A program made the position numbers and the translations under genes. A stretch of 64,000 nucleotides of DNA, taken from assembly GCF_013363755.1 (NCBI RefSeq), contig NZ_CP054841.1:558001-622000 (forward strand). Direction: 5' to 3'. Position 1 is the first letter of the stretch, and every line of letters starts with the position of its first letter. A model generated the notes under the pieces. That model saw only the letters and a list, made by a program, of their open reading frames with translations. It was not told where the DNA came from and ran no database searches. This DNA comes from Comamonas antarctica (GTDB taxonomy: Bacteria; Pseudomonadota; Gammaproteobacteria; Burkholderiales; Burkholderiaceae_C). This document shows, piece after piece, positions 51,840 to 61,197 of this stretch.

Positions 51840-54495
51840 GCAGGCCGCGCAGGCCAACGCGCTGATCGGCGCGCTGCAACGCGAGGGCGCGGGCCGGCTC
51901 ACGCTGTTCCTGGGCGCCTCGCCCGGCGTGGGCAAGACCTGCGCGATGCTGGCGCGCGCGCGTGAACTGCTGCGCCAGGGCCAGGACGTGGCCATCGGCA
52001 TCGTCGAGACCCACGGCCGCGCCGAAACCCAGGCCCTGGCCGAGGGCTTGCCGCTGGTGCCGCGGCGCAGCATCGACTACCAGGGCCGCCGGCTCGACGA
52101 GATGGACCTCGACGCGCTGCTCGCGCGCCGCCCGGCCGTGGCGCTGGTCGATGAACTCGCGCACCGCAACGCGCCCGGCAGCCGCCACGATCGGCGCTGG
52201 CAGGATGTCGAGGAACTGCTGGACGCGGGCATCGATGTCTACACCACGCTCAACATCCAGCACCTCGAGAGCCTCAACGATGTGGTGCACCAGATCACCG
52301 GCATCCGCGTCGCCGAGACCGTGCCCGATGCGCTGCTCGAGCGGCTGCGCGACATCCGCCTGGTCGACCTGCCGCCGCGCGAGCTGATCGAGCGCCTGCA
52401 CCAGGGCAAGGTCTACCTGCCCGATCAGGCCGGGCAGGCGCTGCAGGCGTTCTTCTCGCCCTCGAACCTGACGGCGCTGCGCGAGCTGGCGATGCAGACC
52501 GTGGCCGACCATGTCGATGCCGACCTGCGCGAAACGCGCAGCGCGCGCGGCCTGGGCGGCATCGCGCTGCAGCGCCATGTGCTGGTGGCGATCGACGGCC
52601 AGGGCCAGTCCGAATACCTGGTGCGCGCCGGCGCGCGCCTGGCCGAGCGCCGCGGCGCGCCCTGGTCGGTGGTCTGCGTCGAGACGCCGCGCAGCCTCGG
52701 GCGCGCGCGGCAGGAGCGCCAGCGCGAGATCGACAAGGCCTTTGCGCTGGCCCGCAACCTGGGCGGCGGCACCGAGATCCTGCATGGCGCCGACGTGGCC
52801 CAGGTGCTGCTGGACGCGGCCGCGGCGCGCGGCGCGCGCTCCATCGTCATCGGCCGCACGCGCGAACGGCCGGTCGCGCGCATCTTCAACCGCACGCTGA
52901 CGCAGCAGCTGCTGCGGCGCGGCGCGCGCTACGAGCTGACCATCGTCAGCACGCCGCAGGCGCGCCAGCGCGCACGGCTGCGGCATGGCGTGAACGCCGA
53001 GGCCCTGGGCTGGCGCGCGCCGCTGCGGGCCTTGCTGGCCACCGCGGGCGCGGCCGCCGCCGCGGCGCTGGGCCAGCGCTTTCTCGGGCTCGAAGACCTG
53101 TCGATGGTGTTCCTGCTGGCGGTGCTGCTGGTGGCCGCGCGCAGCCGCCTGGCCACGGCCGTGGCCACCGCCGTGCTGTGCTTCTTTGCCTACGACTTCT
53201 TCTTTCTCGACCCGCTGCTGACGCTGGCCATCGGCTCGCACGGCGGCGTGGCCACGGCGGCGATGTTCCTGGCCACGGCGCTGATTGCCGGGCGGCTGGC
53301 CTCGCAGCTGCGGCAGCAGGTCGTGGCGCTGCGCGCCGCCAATGCGCATGCGACAGCGCTGCAGAGCCTGGGGCAGCAGCTGTCCAAGGCCGCCGACCTG
53401 GGCCAGGTCATGGCCGCGGGCGCGGCCGCGCTGCAGTCGACGCTGCAGGCGCGTGCCTGGATCCGCATCCAGGGTGCCGCGGAGCCGGCCGCGAACGCCG
53501 CGCTGCTGGACGACAAGGACCTCGCGGCCGCGGACTGGACCGAGCGCCACGGCCAGGCCAGCGGCCGCTACACGGACACGCTGTCGCAGTCGGCCTGGTG
53601 GTTCCTGCCGGTGCGCTCGGACCAGCAGCAGCTGGGCGTGGCCGGGCTGCAATGGCCGGCGGGCATGGCGCGGCTCGGCTTCGAGCAGCGGCGCCTGGCC
53701 GAGAGCATGGTCGAGGACATCGCCCAGGCCGCGCTGCGCGCGCGCCTGGTGGCCGATCTCGAGGCGGCGCGCGTCAGCGCCGAGACCGAGCGCCTGCGCT
53801 CGGCGCTGCTGTCGTCGGTATCGCACGACCTGCGCTCGCCGCTGTCGGCGATGATAGGCGCGGCCGGCAGCCTGTCGAGCTACGGCAAGGACATGGGCGA
53901 GGACGACCGCCACAGCCTGCTGCAGACCATACGCCTCGAGGGCGAGCGCCTCGATCGCTACATCCAGAACCTGCTCGACATGACGCGCCTGGGCCAGCAG
54001 GGCCTTGCGCTCGAGCGCGACTGGATTGGCGTGGACGAACTGGTGGGCTCGGCCGCGCGGCGCCTGCAGCGCTATGTCGGCCACGCCCGCGTCGAAGCCG
54101 AGATCCCCGACGGCCTGCCGCTGGCGCATGTGCATCCGGCGCTGGTCGAGCAGGCGCTGTTCAATGTGCTGGAAAATGCCGCCAAGTTCTCGCCGCCCGG
54201 CGCCGCCATCCGCGTGCTGGCGCGCAGTACCGAGGCCGGGTTGCTGCAGATCGACGTCTGCGACCAGGGCCCGGGCATTCCCGAGGACGAGCGCCACCGC
54301 ATCTTCGACATGTTCTACAGCGTCGAGCGCGGCGACCGCGGCCAGCAGGGCACGGGACTGGGCCTGACCATCGTGCAGGCCATCATTGGCGCGCACCTCG
54401 GCAGCGTCGAGGCCCTGCCCGGGCCGCAAGGCCGCGGCACCACCATCCGCCTGACGCTGCCCTGGGGCGAGCCGACGGCGCCAGGAAAGCATTGA
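51829..54495 (+). CDS. kdpD: sensor histidine kinase KdpD
   Basis: An 888-residue sensor. It has an N-terminal KdpD ATP-binding domain (Walker A GASPGVGKT, about 29-37; ALVDELAHRNAPGSRH), a universal-stress-like domain (about 245-370), four membrane helices (DUF4118, about 395-490), a GAF-like domain, then the kinase core: SVSHDLRSPLSAM with His666 and GTGLGLTIVQ. It phosphorylates KdpE when K+ or turgor is low. ATG 51829 gives the usual N-terminus; its ribosome binding site is poor, so coupling to the upstream small frames is likely. It overlaps nothing downstream; kdpE follows 2 bases later. Confidence 0.96.
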   Translation: MGAEQAAQANALIGALQREGAGRLTLFLGASPGVGKTCAMLARARELLRQGQDVAIGIVETHGRAETQALAEGLPLVPRRSIDYQGRRLDEMDLDALLARRPAVALVDELAHRNAPGSRHDRRWQDVEELLDAGIDVYTTLNIQHLESLNDVVHQITGIRVAETVPDALLERLRDIRLVDLPPRELIERLHQGKVYLPDQAGQALQAFFSPSNLTALRELAMQTVADHVDADLRETRSARGLGGIALQRHVLVAIDGQGQSEYLVRAGARLAERRGAPWSVVCVETPRSLGRARQERQREIDKAFALARNLGGGTEILHGADVAQVLLDAAAARGARSIVIGRTRERPVARIFNRTLTQQLLRRGARYELTIVSTPQARQRARLRHGVNAEALGWRAPLRALLATAGAAAAAALGQRFLGLEDLSMVFLLAVLLVAARSRLATAVATAVLCFFAYDFFFLDPLLTLAIGSHGGVATAAMFLATALIAGRLASQLRQQVVALRAANAHATALQSLGQQLSKAADLGQVMAAGAAALQSTLQARAWIRIQGAAEPAANAALLDDKDLAAADWTERHGQASGRYTDTLSQSAWWFLPVRSDQQQLGVAGLQWPAGMARLGFEQRRLAESMVEDIAQAALRARLVADLEAARVSAETERLRSALLSSVSHDLRSPLSAMIGAAGSLSSYGKDMGEDDRHSLLQTIRLEGERLDRYIQNLLDMTRLGQQGLALERDWIGVDELVGSAARRLQRYVGHARVEAEIPDGLPLAHVHPALVEQALFNVLENAAKFSPPGAAIRVLARSTEAGLLQIDVCDQGPGIPEDERHRIFDMFYSVERGDRGQQGTGLGLTIVQAIIGAHLGSVEALPGPQGRGTTIRLTLPWGEPTAPGKH

Positions 54496-54497
54496 AC

Positions 54498-55232
54498 ATG
54501 GAACAGCCATCCACCCAGACCGCGGCCCTCGCGGCGCGCGTGCTGGTCATCGACGACGAGCCGCAGATCCGCAAGTTCGTCGACATCAGCCTGCGCTCGC
54601 AGGGCTACGCCACCTTGCTCGCCGATACCGGCGAGCGCGGCCTGGCGCTGCTCGCCACCCAGGGCGCCGACCTGGTGATCCTCGACCTGGGCCTGCCCGA
54701 CCGCGACGGCCAGCAGGTGCTCAGGGAGCTGCGCCAATGGTCGCGCGTGCCGGTCATCGTGCTCACGGTGCGCTCCAGCGAGACGCAGAAGGTGGCGCTG
54801 CTCGATGCCGGTGCCAACGACTATGTGACCAAGCCCTTTGGCATCGAGGAGCTCATGGCGCGCATCCGCGTGCTGCTTCGCAACGCCAGCCGCGCGCCGG
54901 ATGCCGAGCCGGTCTATGACGACGGCGTGCTGCGCATCGACCTGGCGCGGCGCGAGGTGCAGTTGCGCGGCCAGCCCGTGGCGCTGACGCGCAAGGAGTT
55001 CGCGCTGCTGTCGCTGCTGGCGCGCCAGCCCGGGCGCCTGCTGACCCAGCCGCAGCTGCTGCGCGAGATGTGGGGCCCGACCCATGCGGACGACGCGCAC
55101 TACCTGCGCATCCTGGTCGGCAAGCTGCGCCACAAGCTCGGCGACGCGGCCGCGGCGCCGCGCTACATCCTGACCGAACCCGGCGTGGGATTGCGCTTCC
55201 AGGCGCAGGAGCATGGGCAGGCCGCGGATTGA
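54498..55232 (+). CDS. kdpE: response regulator KdpE
   Basis: A 244-residue OmpR-type regulator. The receiver domain has acidic Asp19/Asp20, the phospho-acceptor Asp63 (VILDLGLPDRDG) and Lys112 (YVTKPFG). The winged-helix output domain begins near residue 145 (DLARREVQLRGQPVALTRKE). It activates kdpABC, plausibly through the TTTA repeats at 46927. It is the last gene of the operon; no clear terminator follows. Confidence 0.95.
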   Translation: MEQPSTQTAALAARVLVIDDEPQIRKFVDISLRSQGYATLLADTGERGLALLATQGADLVILDLGLPDRDGQQVLRELRQWSRVPVIVLTVRSSETQKVALLDAGANDYVTKPFGIEELMARIRVLLRNASRAPDAEPVYDDGVLRIDLARREVQLRGQPVALTRKEFALLSLLARQPGRLLTQPQLLREMWGPTHADDAHYLRILVGKLRHKLGDAAAAPRYILTEPGVGLRFQAQEHGQAAD

Positions 55233-55269
55233 GGCGCAGCCACCGATGCGGCAGCGCCGCCGCGCGCCC

Positions 55270-55578
55270 TCAGTTCGGCGCGCGGCTGTCGACCACCATG
55301 AAATGCTCCACATGCGGCGGCTGCGCGAAGAACGGGCCGATCAGCGCGCGCCATGCGGTGAAGGCCGGCGACTGGCGAAAGCCGACGGTGTGGTCTTCGA
55401 GCGTTTCCCAATGCACGGTGAGCACATAGCGGCCCGGGGTCTCGATGCAGGCCAGCACGCTGTGCCCGGCATAGCCCGCGGCCTGCGACAGCACGGTCTG
55501 CACGGCGTTCTTGAGCACCGGGCCAAACGCTTCGTGCTGCTCGGGAGCGATCTTGAAATCCACCACTTCGACAATCAT
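55270..55578 (-). CDS. antibiotic biosynthesis monooxygenase (ABM) domain protein
   Basis: A 102-residue single-domain ABM protein: VDFKIAPEQHEAFGPVL and YVLTVHWETLEDHTVGFRQS are typical. These small ferredoxin-like dimers act as cofactor-free oxygenases or heme-degrading proteins; the function here is unknown. GGAG lies 6 bases before ATG 55578, which favours it over the ATG at 55584. It is convergent with kdpE. Confidence 0.9.
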   Translation of the reverse strand: MIVEVVDFKIAPEQHEAFGPVLKNAVQTVLSQAAGYAGHSVLACIETPGRYVLTVHWETLEDHTVGFRQSPAFTAWRALIGPFFAQPPHVEHFMVVDSRAPN

Positions 55579-55741
55579 CGGCATCTCCAGACAAGCCCGG
55601 GCACAACGGCAGGCCCGGGAACTTGGCCCACTGTACGGGGAAAAGCGCCGGCGCCGGCGCGCCCTTGGCTGGTTTGGCGCGGCTGCCGTATGCTGGCGGC
55701 AAAGCGCTCCCCCCTCTCTTGCTCCGTGAAAGGCCTGTCCC

Positions 55742-56311
55742 ATGCTGCGTTTTTCCCCTACCCGCCAAGGCCGCCTGAGCTGGCTGGCCCTGGCCATCGC
55801 CACGGCGGCCCTGCTCGGTGCCTGCACCAGCACGCGCCCCCCCGCGGGGGTCGAGGCCGTCACGGCGTTCGACCTGCAGCGCTACCAGGGCCGCTGGTAC
55901 GAGATCGCGCGGCTGGACCACCGCTTCGAGCGCGGCCTGACCGATGTGTCCGCCACCTACACGCCCCAGGCCGACGGCAGCGTGCAGGTGGTCAACCGCG
56001 GCTTCTCGCCGGCATCGGGCGAATGGCGTGAAGCCGTTGGCAAGGCCCGCTTCACCGGCGCGCCCACCACCGGCTCGCTCAAGGTCTCGTTCTTTGGCCC
56101 GTTCTATGGCGGCTATCACGTGGTGTCGCTCGACGCGGACTATCGCTGGGCGCTGGTGGTCGGGGCAGATCTGGACTATTGCTGGGTGCTGGCACGCGAC
56201 AAGACGCTGGACCAGGACACGCGGACCGCGATCGTGGCCCGCGCCAGGGCGCTGGGCGTGGATATCGATGCGCTGATCTGGGTGCAGCACACCCAGGTCG
56301 ACCCACGCTGA
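55742..56311 (+). CDS. lipocalin-family outer-membrane lipoprotein (Blc-like)
   Basis: A 189-residue lipoprotein. The lipobox LLGAC (Cys near 28) follows a hydrophobic segment. The lipocalin motifs are YQGRWYEIARLDHRFERGL and LVVGADLDYCWVLARD. Blc proteins sit at the outer membrane and bind lipids, especially under envelope stress. Single gene. The upstream 160 bp hold its promoter. Confidence 0.93.
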   Translation: MLRFSPTRQGRLSWLALAIATAALLGACTSTRPPAGVEAVTAFDLQRYQGRWYEIARLDHRFERGLTDVSATYTPQADGSVQVVNRGFSPASGEWREAVGKARFTGAPTTGSLKVSFFGPFYGGYHVVSLDADYRWALVVGADLDYCWVLARDKTLDQDTRTAIVARARALGVDIDALIWVQHTQVDPR

Positions 56312-56410
56312 GCGCGGTCCAGTCAGCGGCCATGGCGCCGCGCGTCGGCGCTGCGACTCAGCCTTGCGGACTACATCCGTCCCAAGCCTTCGCGCCCTAG
56401 ACTGCAGACC

Positions 56411-57163
56411 ATGCACAAACCGTCCAGACTGGTGAGGCCCGCCCTGCTGGCAATGCTGGTGGGCGCCGTCCTCATGGCATCCGGCTGCGCGCCCTGGCGC
56501 CTGAACGAGGCGCGCGCGCTGGTCGAGCGCAGCGAGCCGCTGCAGCGCCTGCCCGCGGACCCGGCGCAGCGCCTGTTGATCGTCGGCGACAGTACCGGCG
56601 TCGGCACCGGCGCGACTTCGCCGCAGACCAGCCTGGCCGGCCTGCTGGCCCAGGCCTGGCCGCGGCTGGAGATCGACAACCGCGCAAAGAACGGCGCGAC
56701 CTTTGCCGATGTCCGCGGGCAGCTCGAAGCCGCGACCGGGCGCTACGATCTGGTGCTGGTGCAGGCCGGTGGCAATGACGTGATGCGGCTGCGCTCGGAG
56801 AGCGCGATGCGCGGCGATATCGAACGCGTGGCCGAACTCGCGCGCGCGCGCAGCGCGCATGTGCTGATCATGCCGGCCGGCAATGTCGGCAACGCGCCGT
56901 TATTCTTTCCCCCGGTGTCCTGGTACCTGAGCGCGCGCTCGCGCACGCTGCACGGCCTGGTGCGCGAGGCCGCGGCGCGCCACCAGGCGGTGTATGTCGA
57001 CCGCTACCAGGAACGCGCCCAGGACCCCATGGCCCGGCAACCCGACCTGATGTATGCGGCCGATGGCCTGCACCCCAGCGACGCCGGCTACAGCAACTGG
57101 TTCGAAGTGCTCAGCCAGCAAGCCTCCCTGAGCGCATTGCTGGCGCCGTCGCAGGCGCGCTGA
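56411..57163 (+). CDS. SGNH-hydrolase lipoprotein
   Basis: A 250-residue esterase-type protein with a lipobox (LMASGC, Cys at about 26). The SGNH blocks are in order: GDSTGVGTG (block I Ser), NGATFADV (block II Gly), GGND (block III Asn), and DGLHPSDAGY (Asp-x-x-His, block V). It hydrolyses an ester in the periplasm or at the membrane; the substrate is unknown. ATG 56411. It is 99 bases after the lipocalin gene and could share its transcript. Confidence 0.9.
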   Translation: MHKPSRLVRPALLAMLVGAVLMASGCAPWRLNEARALVERSEPLQRLPADPAQRLLIVGDSTGVGTGATSPQTSLAGLLAQAWPRLEIDNRAKNGATFADVRGQLEAATGRYDLVLVQAGGNDVMRLRSESAMRGDIERVAELARARSAHVLIMPAGNVGNAPLFFPPVSWYLSARSRTLHGLVREAAARHQAVYVDRYQERAQDPMARQPDLMYAADGLHPSDAGYSNWFEVLSQQASLSALLAPSQAR

Positions 57164-57168
57164 CGGCT

Positions 57169-58080
57169 TCAGTCCCGGGCAGCCGGCCGCTGGCGCGTTG
57201 CGGCGCGGGTCGCGAGCCAGCACAGCATGGCGCCGCCGCAGACCAGCGCCGCACCCGACCAGAACGTGGCCGTGAGCGGCACGCCCAGCAGCACCGCGGC
57301 CAGCGCCGCCGACAGCACCGGCGTGAAATACGAGGCGCCGGCGAGCAGCGTCACATTGCCATGCAGGATGCCGACGTTCCAGGCCGCATAGCCAAAGCCC
57401 ATGGCGCCGGCGGCAAGGACCAGATGCAGGCCGGTTGGCCAGCTCCATTGCATCGCCGGGCCGCCGAGCAGCAGGTACTTGGTCCACAGTGCCAGTGCCG
57501 TGAGCAGGAAAAACAGCGCGATGCCATTGCTGCCCTTGGCAATCCGCGCGGTGACGGTGCAGTAGGCGGCCCAGATCAGCGCGCCGGCAAAGGCCAGGCC
57601 ATAGCTCAGCGGATTGTCCCGGACATTGGCCAGCATGCCCGCCGGGTCCAGGCCCTGCTCGCCGCCCAGCACGCAGGCGATGCCGGCCAGCGAGATCAGC
57701 AAGCCCGGCAGCACCAGCGCGCTCGCGCGCTGGCCGTTGAAGGCCATGGCCGCCAGCATGGTGAAGGTCGGCCACAGGTAGTTGACCATGCCGACCTCGA
57801 TCGCCTGCCGGCCCGTGTTGGCATAGCCGATCGACAGCGCCAGGCACAGCTCATACGACACGAACAGCGCGCTGCCCCAATACAGATAGGCGCGCGGCAT
57901 GGCGCGCAGCCGTGGAAAACCCACCGTCGCCAGCAGCAGCACGGTGGCCAGCGTATAGATCATGGCCGCGCCGCCGGTGGCGCCCAGGCCTTCGCTGACG
58001 CGGCGGATCAGCCCCACGATCGAGGACCAGAGAACGATGGCAACGAGGCCGATGAGGGTGGCGCTTTGCTGACGGGGCAT
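57169..58080 (-). CDS. yddG: aromatic amino acid exporter YddG (EamA/DMT family)
   Basis: A 303-residue membrane protein with ten helices predicted by hydrophobicity, containing two EamA repeats. Long segments match E. coli YddG closely: ATLIGLVAIVLWS, AIEVGMVNYLWPTFT and AAWNVGILHGNVT. YddG exports Phe, Tyr, Trp and analogues. ATG 58080 (MPRQQSATL) fits the family. It is convergent with the SGNH gene, 5 bp apart, and shares direction with the solute-binding protein gene. Confidence 0.95.
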   Translation of the reverse strand: MPRQQSATLIGLVAIVLWSSIVGLIRRVSEGLGATGGAAMIYTLATVLLLATVGFPRLRAMPRAYLYWGSALFVSYELCLALSIGYANTGRQAIEVGMVNYLWPTFTMLAAMAFNGQRASALVLPGLLISLAGIACVLGGEQGLDPAGMLANVRDNPLSYGLAFAGALIWAAYCTVTARIAKGSNGIALFFLLTALALWTKYLLLGGPAMQWSWPTGLHLVLAAGAMGFGYAAWNVGILHGNVTLLAGASYFTPVLSAALAAVLLGVPLTATFWSGAALVCGGAMLCWLATRAATRQRPAARD

Positions 58081-58112
58081 CGCGCCGATTATCGCGGCGC
58101 GCTGCCCGCCGA

Positions 58113-58967
58113 TCAGCGCTTGGGCAGCACGGCGCCGCGCAGCGCGGCCTGCTCGATCCAACGCTGCAGTTGCGCATCCGCCTGCTGCTGCGCCGCGAAG
58201 CGCTCCACGTAGGTCAGGCCCTGCACGGGGCGGCCCTTGGGCATGCCCAGCGCAAACGACTCCATGCCCCAGGCGCCGGGCAGCACGCGGCTGCCCGCGA
58301 CCTGCTCCTGCAGCGCAAACAGGATCGACTTGTTGGTGGCAAAGGCGTCGATGTCGCCCTTGGCCAGGGCTTGGCCGGCATGCTGCAGCGAGGGCATGTC
58401 GCGCAGCTGCGCGCGCGGGTAGATCTGCTGCAGTTCCTGGCCCGTGGAGCTGCCGGCGCTCACGCCAATGCGCAACGCGGGCTGGTTCAGCTGGTCCAGT
58501 GCTTCGATGCGGCTGCCCGGGGCCAGCAGCACGCTTTTTTCAATGTTCAGCACGGTGCCGGTGAAATCGACATAGGCCTTGCGCTCGGCCGTGGCATTGG
58601 TGAACACCAGGTCGACCTCGCCGCGTTTGGCCGCCGCCAGCACATCGGCATTCTTGTCGAACACCACGGGCTGGAAGGGCACGCCCAGCTGGCGCGCCAG
58701 CGCCTCGCCCAGCGCATAGCCCAGCCCGCGCGGCGCCTGGCCCGCCGCGCCCGGCAGCAGCGAGGTCGGACTGCCGGGGTACAGCCCGACGCGCAGCGCG
58801 CCGGTGGGCGCGAGCGCCTGGAGCTGCGCCGCGCTGGCCGGTGCAGCGACGGCCAGGGGGGCGGCAGCGGCGCCGCTGTGTGCGCCCGGCGCCTGGCACG
58901 CCGTGCCAAGCAGCGCGGCGCTCAAGACGGCAATGGCGCCAAGCGCTCGGTAAGTGGTCTTGGTCAT
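58113..58967 (-). CDS. family 3 solute-binding lipoprotein (amino-acid type)
   Basis: A 284-residue periplasmic binding protein. The lipobox is LLGTAC (Cys at about 24). ALRVGLYPGSPTSLLPG, GLGYALGEALARQLGVPF and VDLVFTNATAERKAYVDFTGTV are the family signatures. It should bind an amino acid or related compound. No permease or ATPase gene is adjacent, so it may act with a distant transporter. It is 41 bases after the TctC gene and 32 bases before yddG. Confidence 0.92.
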   Translation of the reverse strand: MTKTTYRALGAIAVLSAALLGTACQAPGAHSGAAAAPLAVAAPASAAQLQALAPTGALRVGLYPGSPTSLLPGAAGQAPRGLGYALGEALARQLGVPFQPVVFDKNADVLAAAKRGEVDLVFTNATAERKAYVDFTGTVLNIEKSVLLAPGSRIEALDQLNQPALRIGVSAGSSTGQELQQIYPRAQLRDMPSLQHAGQALAKGDIDAFATNKSILFALQEQVAGSRVLPGAWGMESFALGMPKGRPVQGLTYVERFAAQQQADAQLQRWIEQAALRGAVLPKR

Positions 58968-59008
58968 GGTGCGGTTCTCCAATCGCGCGCGGGGTGGCGC
59001 GGGTGGCA

Positions 59009-59983
59009 TCAGTCGGCGGTGATGCCCGCGGACTTGATCAGCTCGCCCAGCGAGGCGGACTCGGCCTGGATGAACTGCGCGAACTCGGCCGGCGTTCCGC
59101 CCACCGGGGTGGCGCCGATCTCGGCCAGCCGGGTCTTGACTTCGGGCGTGGCGAGCGCGGCATTCAACGCCTTGTTCAGCGTCTCGATGACCTGCGCCGG
59201 CGTGCCCTTGGGCGCGTTCAGGCCCCACCACACCGTGGCCTGCACGTTGTAGCCCAGCGACTGGGCGGTCTTGACCTCGGGCAGCAGCGGCGAGCCCTTG
59301 GTGTTGAGCATCGCCAGCGCGCGCAGCGAGCCGTTCTTCACATGGCTCACGACTTCGAGCGGGTTGATGGCCATGAAGTCCAGGCGCCCGCCCAGCAGAT
59401 CGGTCACGGCCGAGGAGCCGCCCTTGTAGGGCACATGCACGGCCTTGAAGCTGCCCGCGCGCAGCAGCAGTTCACTGGCCATGTGGCCCGAGCTGCCGAC
59501 GCCGGCGGTGCCGAACGACAGCGCATCGGGCTTGGCCTTGCCCGCGGCCACCAGCTCGCCCAGGGTCTTGTAGGGCGACTTGGCATTGACCACCACCACC
59601 AGCGCGGCCTCGCCGATGCGGCCGATCGGCACGAAGTCGGCCAGGGGATCGAAATTGAGCTTCGAGTACAGCGCCTTGTTGGTCGTCAGCGTATTGGACG
59701 AGGTCAGCAGCGTGTAGCCGTTGGCCGGGCTGCGCGCCACCGCCGACATGCCGATGTTGGTGCCGCCACCGGGCTTGTTGTCGACCACCAGGCTCTGGCC
59801 CAGGGTCTGCGCCATGGGCGTCGTGATCAAGCGCGTGATGATGTCCACGCCGCCGCCCGGCGAATAGGGCACGACCACGGTGATGGCCTTGTCGGGGTAG
59901 CCTGCGGCATGCGCGGGAAGAACGAGGCAGGGGATGGCCAGCAGCAGGGCAGTGGCAAGGGTGCGGCGGGTGCGCGAGGTCAT
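59009..59983 (-). CDS. Bug/TctC-type receptor (copy 6)
   Basis: A 324-residue periplasmic receptor. The signal peptide (1-26, ending LPAHA) is followed by KAITVVVPYSPGGGVDIITR. FKAVHVPYKGGSSAVTDLLGGR is the conserved central region. It starts 106 bases from the divergent LysR gene, so it is probably under its control, and leads to the solute-binding protein and yddG genes. ATG 59983. Confidence 0.94.
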   Translation of the reverse strand: MTSRTRRTLATALLLAIPCLVLPAHAAGYPDKAITVVVPYSPGGGVDIITRLITTPMAQTLGQSLVVDNKPGGGTNIGMSAVARSPANGYTLLTSSNTLTTNKALYSKLNFDPLADFVPIGRIGEAALVVVVNAKSPYKTLGELVAAGKAKPDALSFGTAGVGSSGHMASELLLRAGSFKAVHVPYKGGSSAVTDLLGGRLDFMAINPLEVVSHVKNGSLRALAMLNTKGSPLLPEVKTAQSLGYNVQATVWWGLNAPKGTPAQVIETLNKALNAALATPEVKTRLAEIGATPVGGTPAEFAQFIQAESASLGELIKSAGITAD

Positions 59984-60046
59984 GGTCTGTCTTCCTTTGG
60001 GTGAACCGGGTTTTTTTGCGGCATTCTCGGCACAGCCTGTTATATC

Positions 60047-60065
60047 GTCCAATACTTTTTTGGAC
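60047..60065. promoter_or_regulatory. inverted repeat between tctC (copy 6) and lysR
   Basis: GTCCAA-N7-TTGGAC is perfectly symmetric and lies in the 106-bp divergent gap, 24 bases before the LysR start. It is a typical site for LysR autoregulation and activation of the divergent gene. Confidence 0.6.
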
Positions 60066-60089
60066 GCGTATTGAGAGGTTTTTCGACTC

Positions 60090-61022
60090 ATGGATTTCCG
60101 CCGCCTCAACTACTTCATTGCCGTCGCGCAGGAACTCAACTTCAGCCGCGCCGCCGAGCGCCTGCATATCAGCCAGCCGCCGTTGAGCCAGCAGATCCAG
60201 GCGCTCGAGGCCGAACTCGGCGTACTGCTGTTCGAGCGCTCGCGCCGCTCGGTCGCATTGACGCAGGCCGGGCGCGTGTTCTACGCCCACGCCTGCCGCA
60301 TCACCGCGCACTACGCGCTCGCGCGGCGCGAGGCGCAGATGGCGCATTCGGGCGTGGCCGGACGCATCCGCCTGGCTTTCACCGCGTCCGTGCCCTTGTT
60401 TCCCGCCTTTCCTCGGCTGCTGCAGGGCTTTCGCCAGGCCTATCCGCATGTCGAGGTGGTACTGCGCCACCTGACCACCGGGGAACAGCTCGAAGGCCTG
60501 CTGCAGGGCGAGATCGATGTCGGACTGCTGCGGCCCTCGCCCCATCTGCATATTCCCGAATGGCTGCGTTCGTGGGAGCTGTGGCACGACGAGCTGGTCG
60601 TCGCGGTCGCGGCGAGCCACCCGCTGGCGGGCCAGGACATGGCGCCGATCGCGCTGCAGGCGCTGGCCGGCGAAGCCTTCGTGCTGCAGCCGCAGACCCT
60701 GGGCTGCGGCCTCTGGGAGCGCATTGCGCTGCTCACCAGCCGCGCCGGTTTCAGCCCGCAGATCGCCCAGGAAAGCAGCGAGACCGCGACCACGCTGGCA
60801 CTGGTCGCCGCCAACCTCGGCGTATCGATCGTGCCCAGTACCTACCGCAGCATCCGGCCCGAAGGCGTGCACTTTCGCCCGCTGTCGGACCCGCAGGGCC
60901 AGACCTGCATCCGTGCGGCGTTGCGCGCCAGCGAAGCCGATGCCTGCGTGCAGACCTTCGTCGGTCTGCTGCAGGCGCAACCGCGCATCGGCCAGGCCAC
61001 GCCATGTAGCAGCAATCAATGA
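60090..61022 (+). CDS. LysR-family transcriptional regulator
   Basis: A 310-residue LysR protein. The N-terminal helix-turn-helix is MDFRRLNYFIAVAQELNFSR and then HISQPPLSQQIQALEAELG. The effector-binding domain follows. It is divergent from tctC copy 6 and probably regulates that unit. ATG 60090. Confidence 0.95.
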   Translation: MDFRRLNYFIAVAQELNFSRAAERLHISQPPLSQQIQALEAELGVLLFERSRRSVALTQAGRVFYAHACRITAHYALARREAQMAHSGVAGRIRLAFTASVPLFPAFPRLLQGFRQAYPHVEVVLRHLTTGEQLEGLLQGEIDVGLLRPSPHLHIPEWLRSWELWHDELVVAVAASHPLAGQDMAPIALQALAGEAFVLQPQTLGCGLWERIALLTSRAGFSPQIAQESSETATTLALVAANLGVSIVPSTYRSIRPEGVHFRPLSDPQGQTCIRAALRASEADACVQTFVGLLQAQPRIGQATPCSSNQ

Positions 61023-61197
61023 CGTCCGACTGGTCAATGTTGTAAGCCATCACCCACAAGCAACGTAGGTCAAACACGAAAAAGCTTGGCTTTTCCAGGT
61101 GGTCGGCGTATCTTCAGGCCATTGGTCTTGGCGTCGTAGCAGCCCGCTTTTGACTTTCAGTTTCCGCTGCCCTCTACGCAGCCAATGAAAGCGAAGT

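Noticed and set aside
51724..54510. 928-codon minus-strand frame opposite kdpD
   Set aside because: Antisense of kdpD with typical Arg/Gln/Ala-rich shadow composition.
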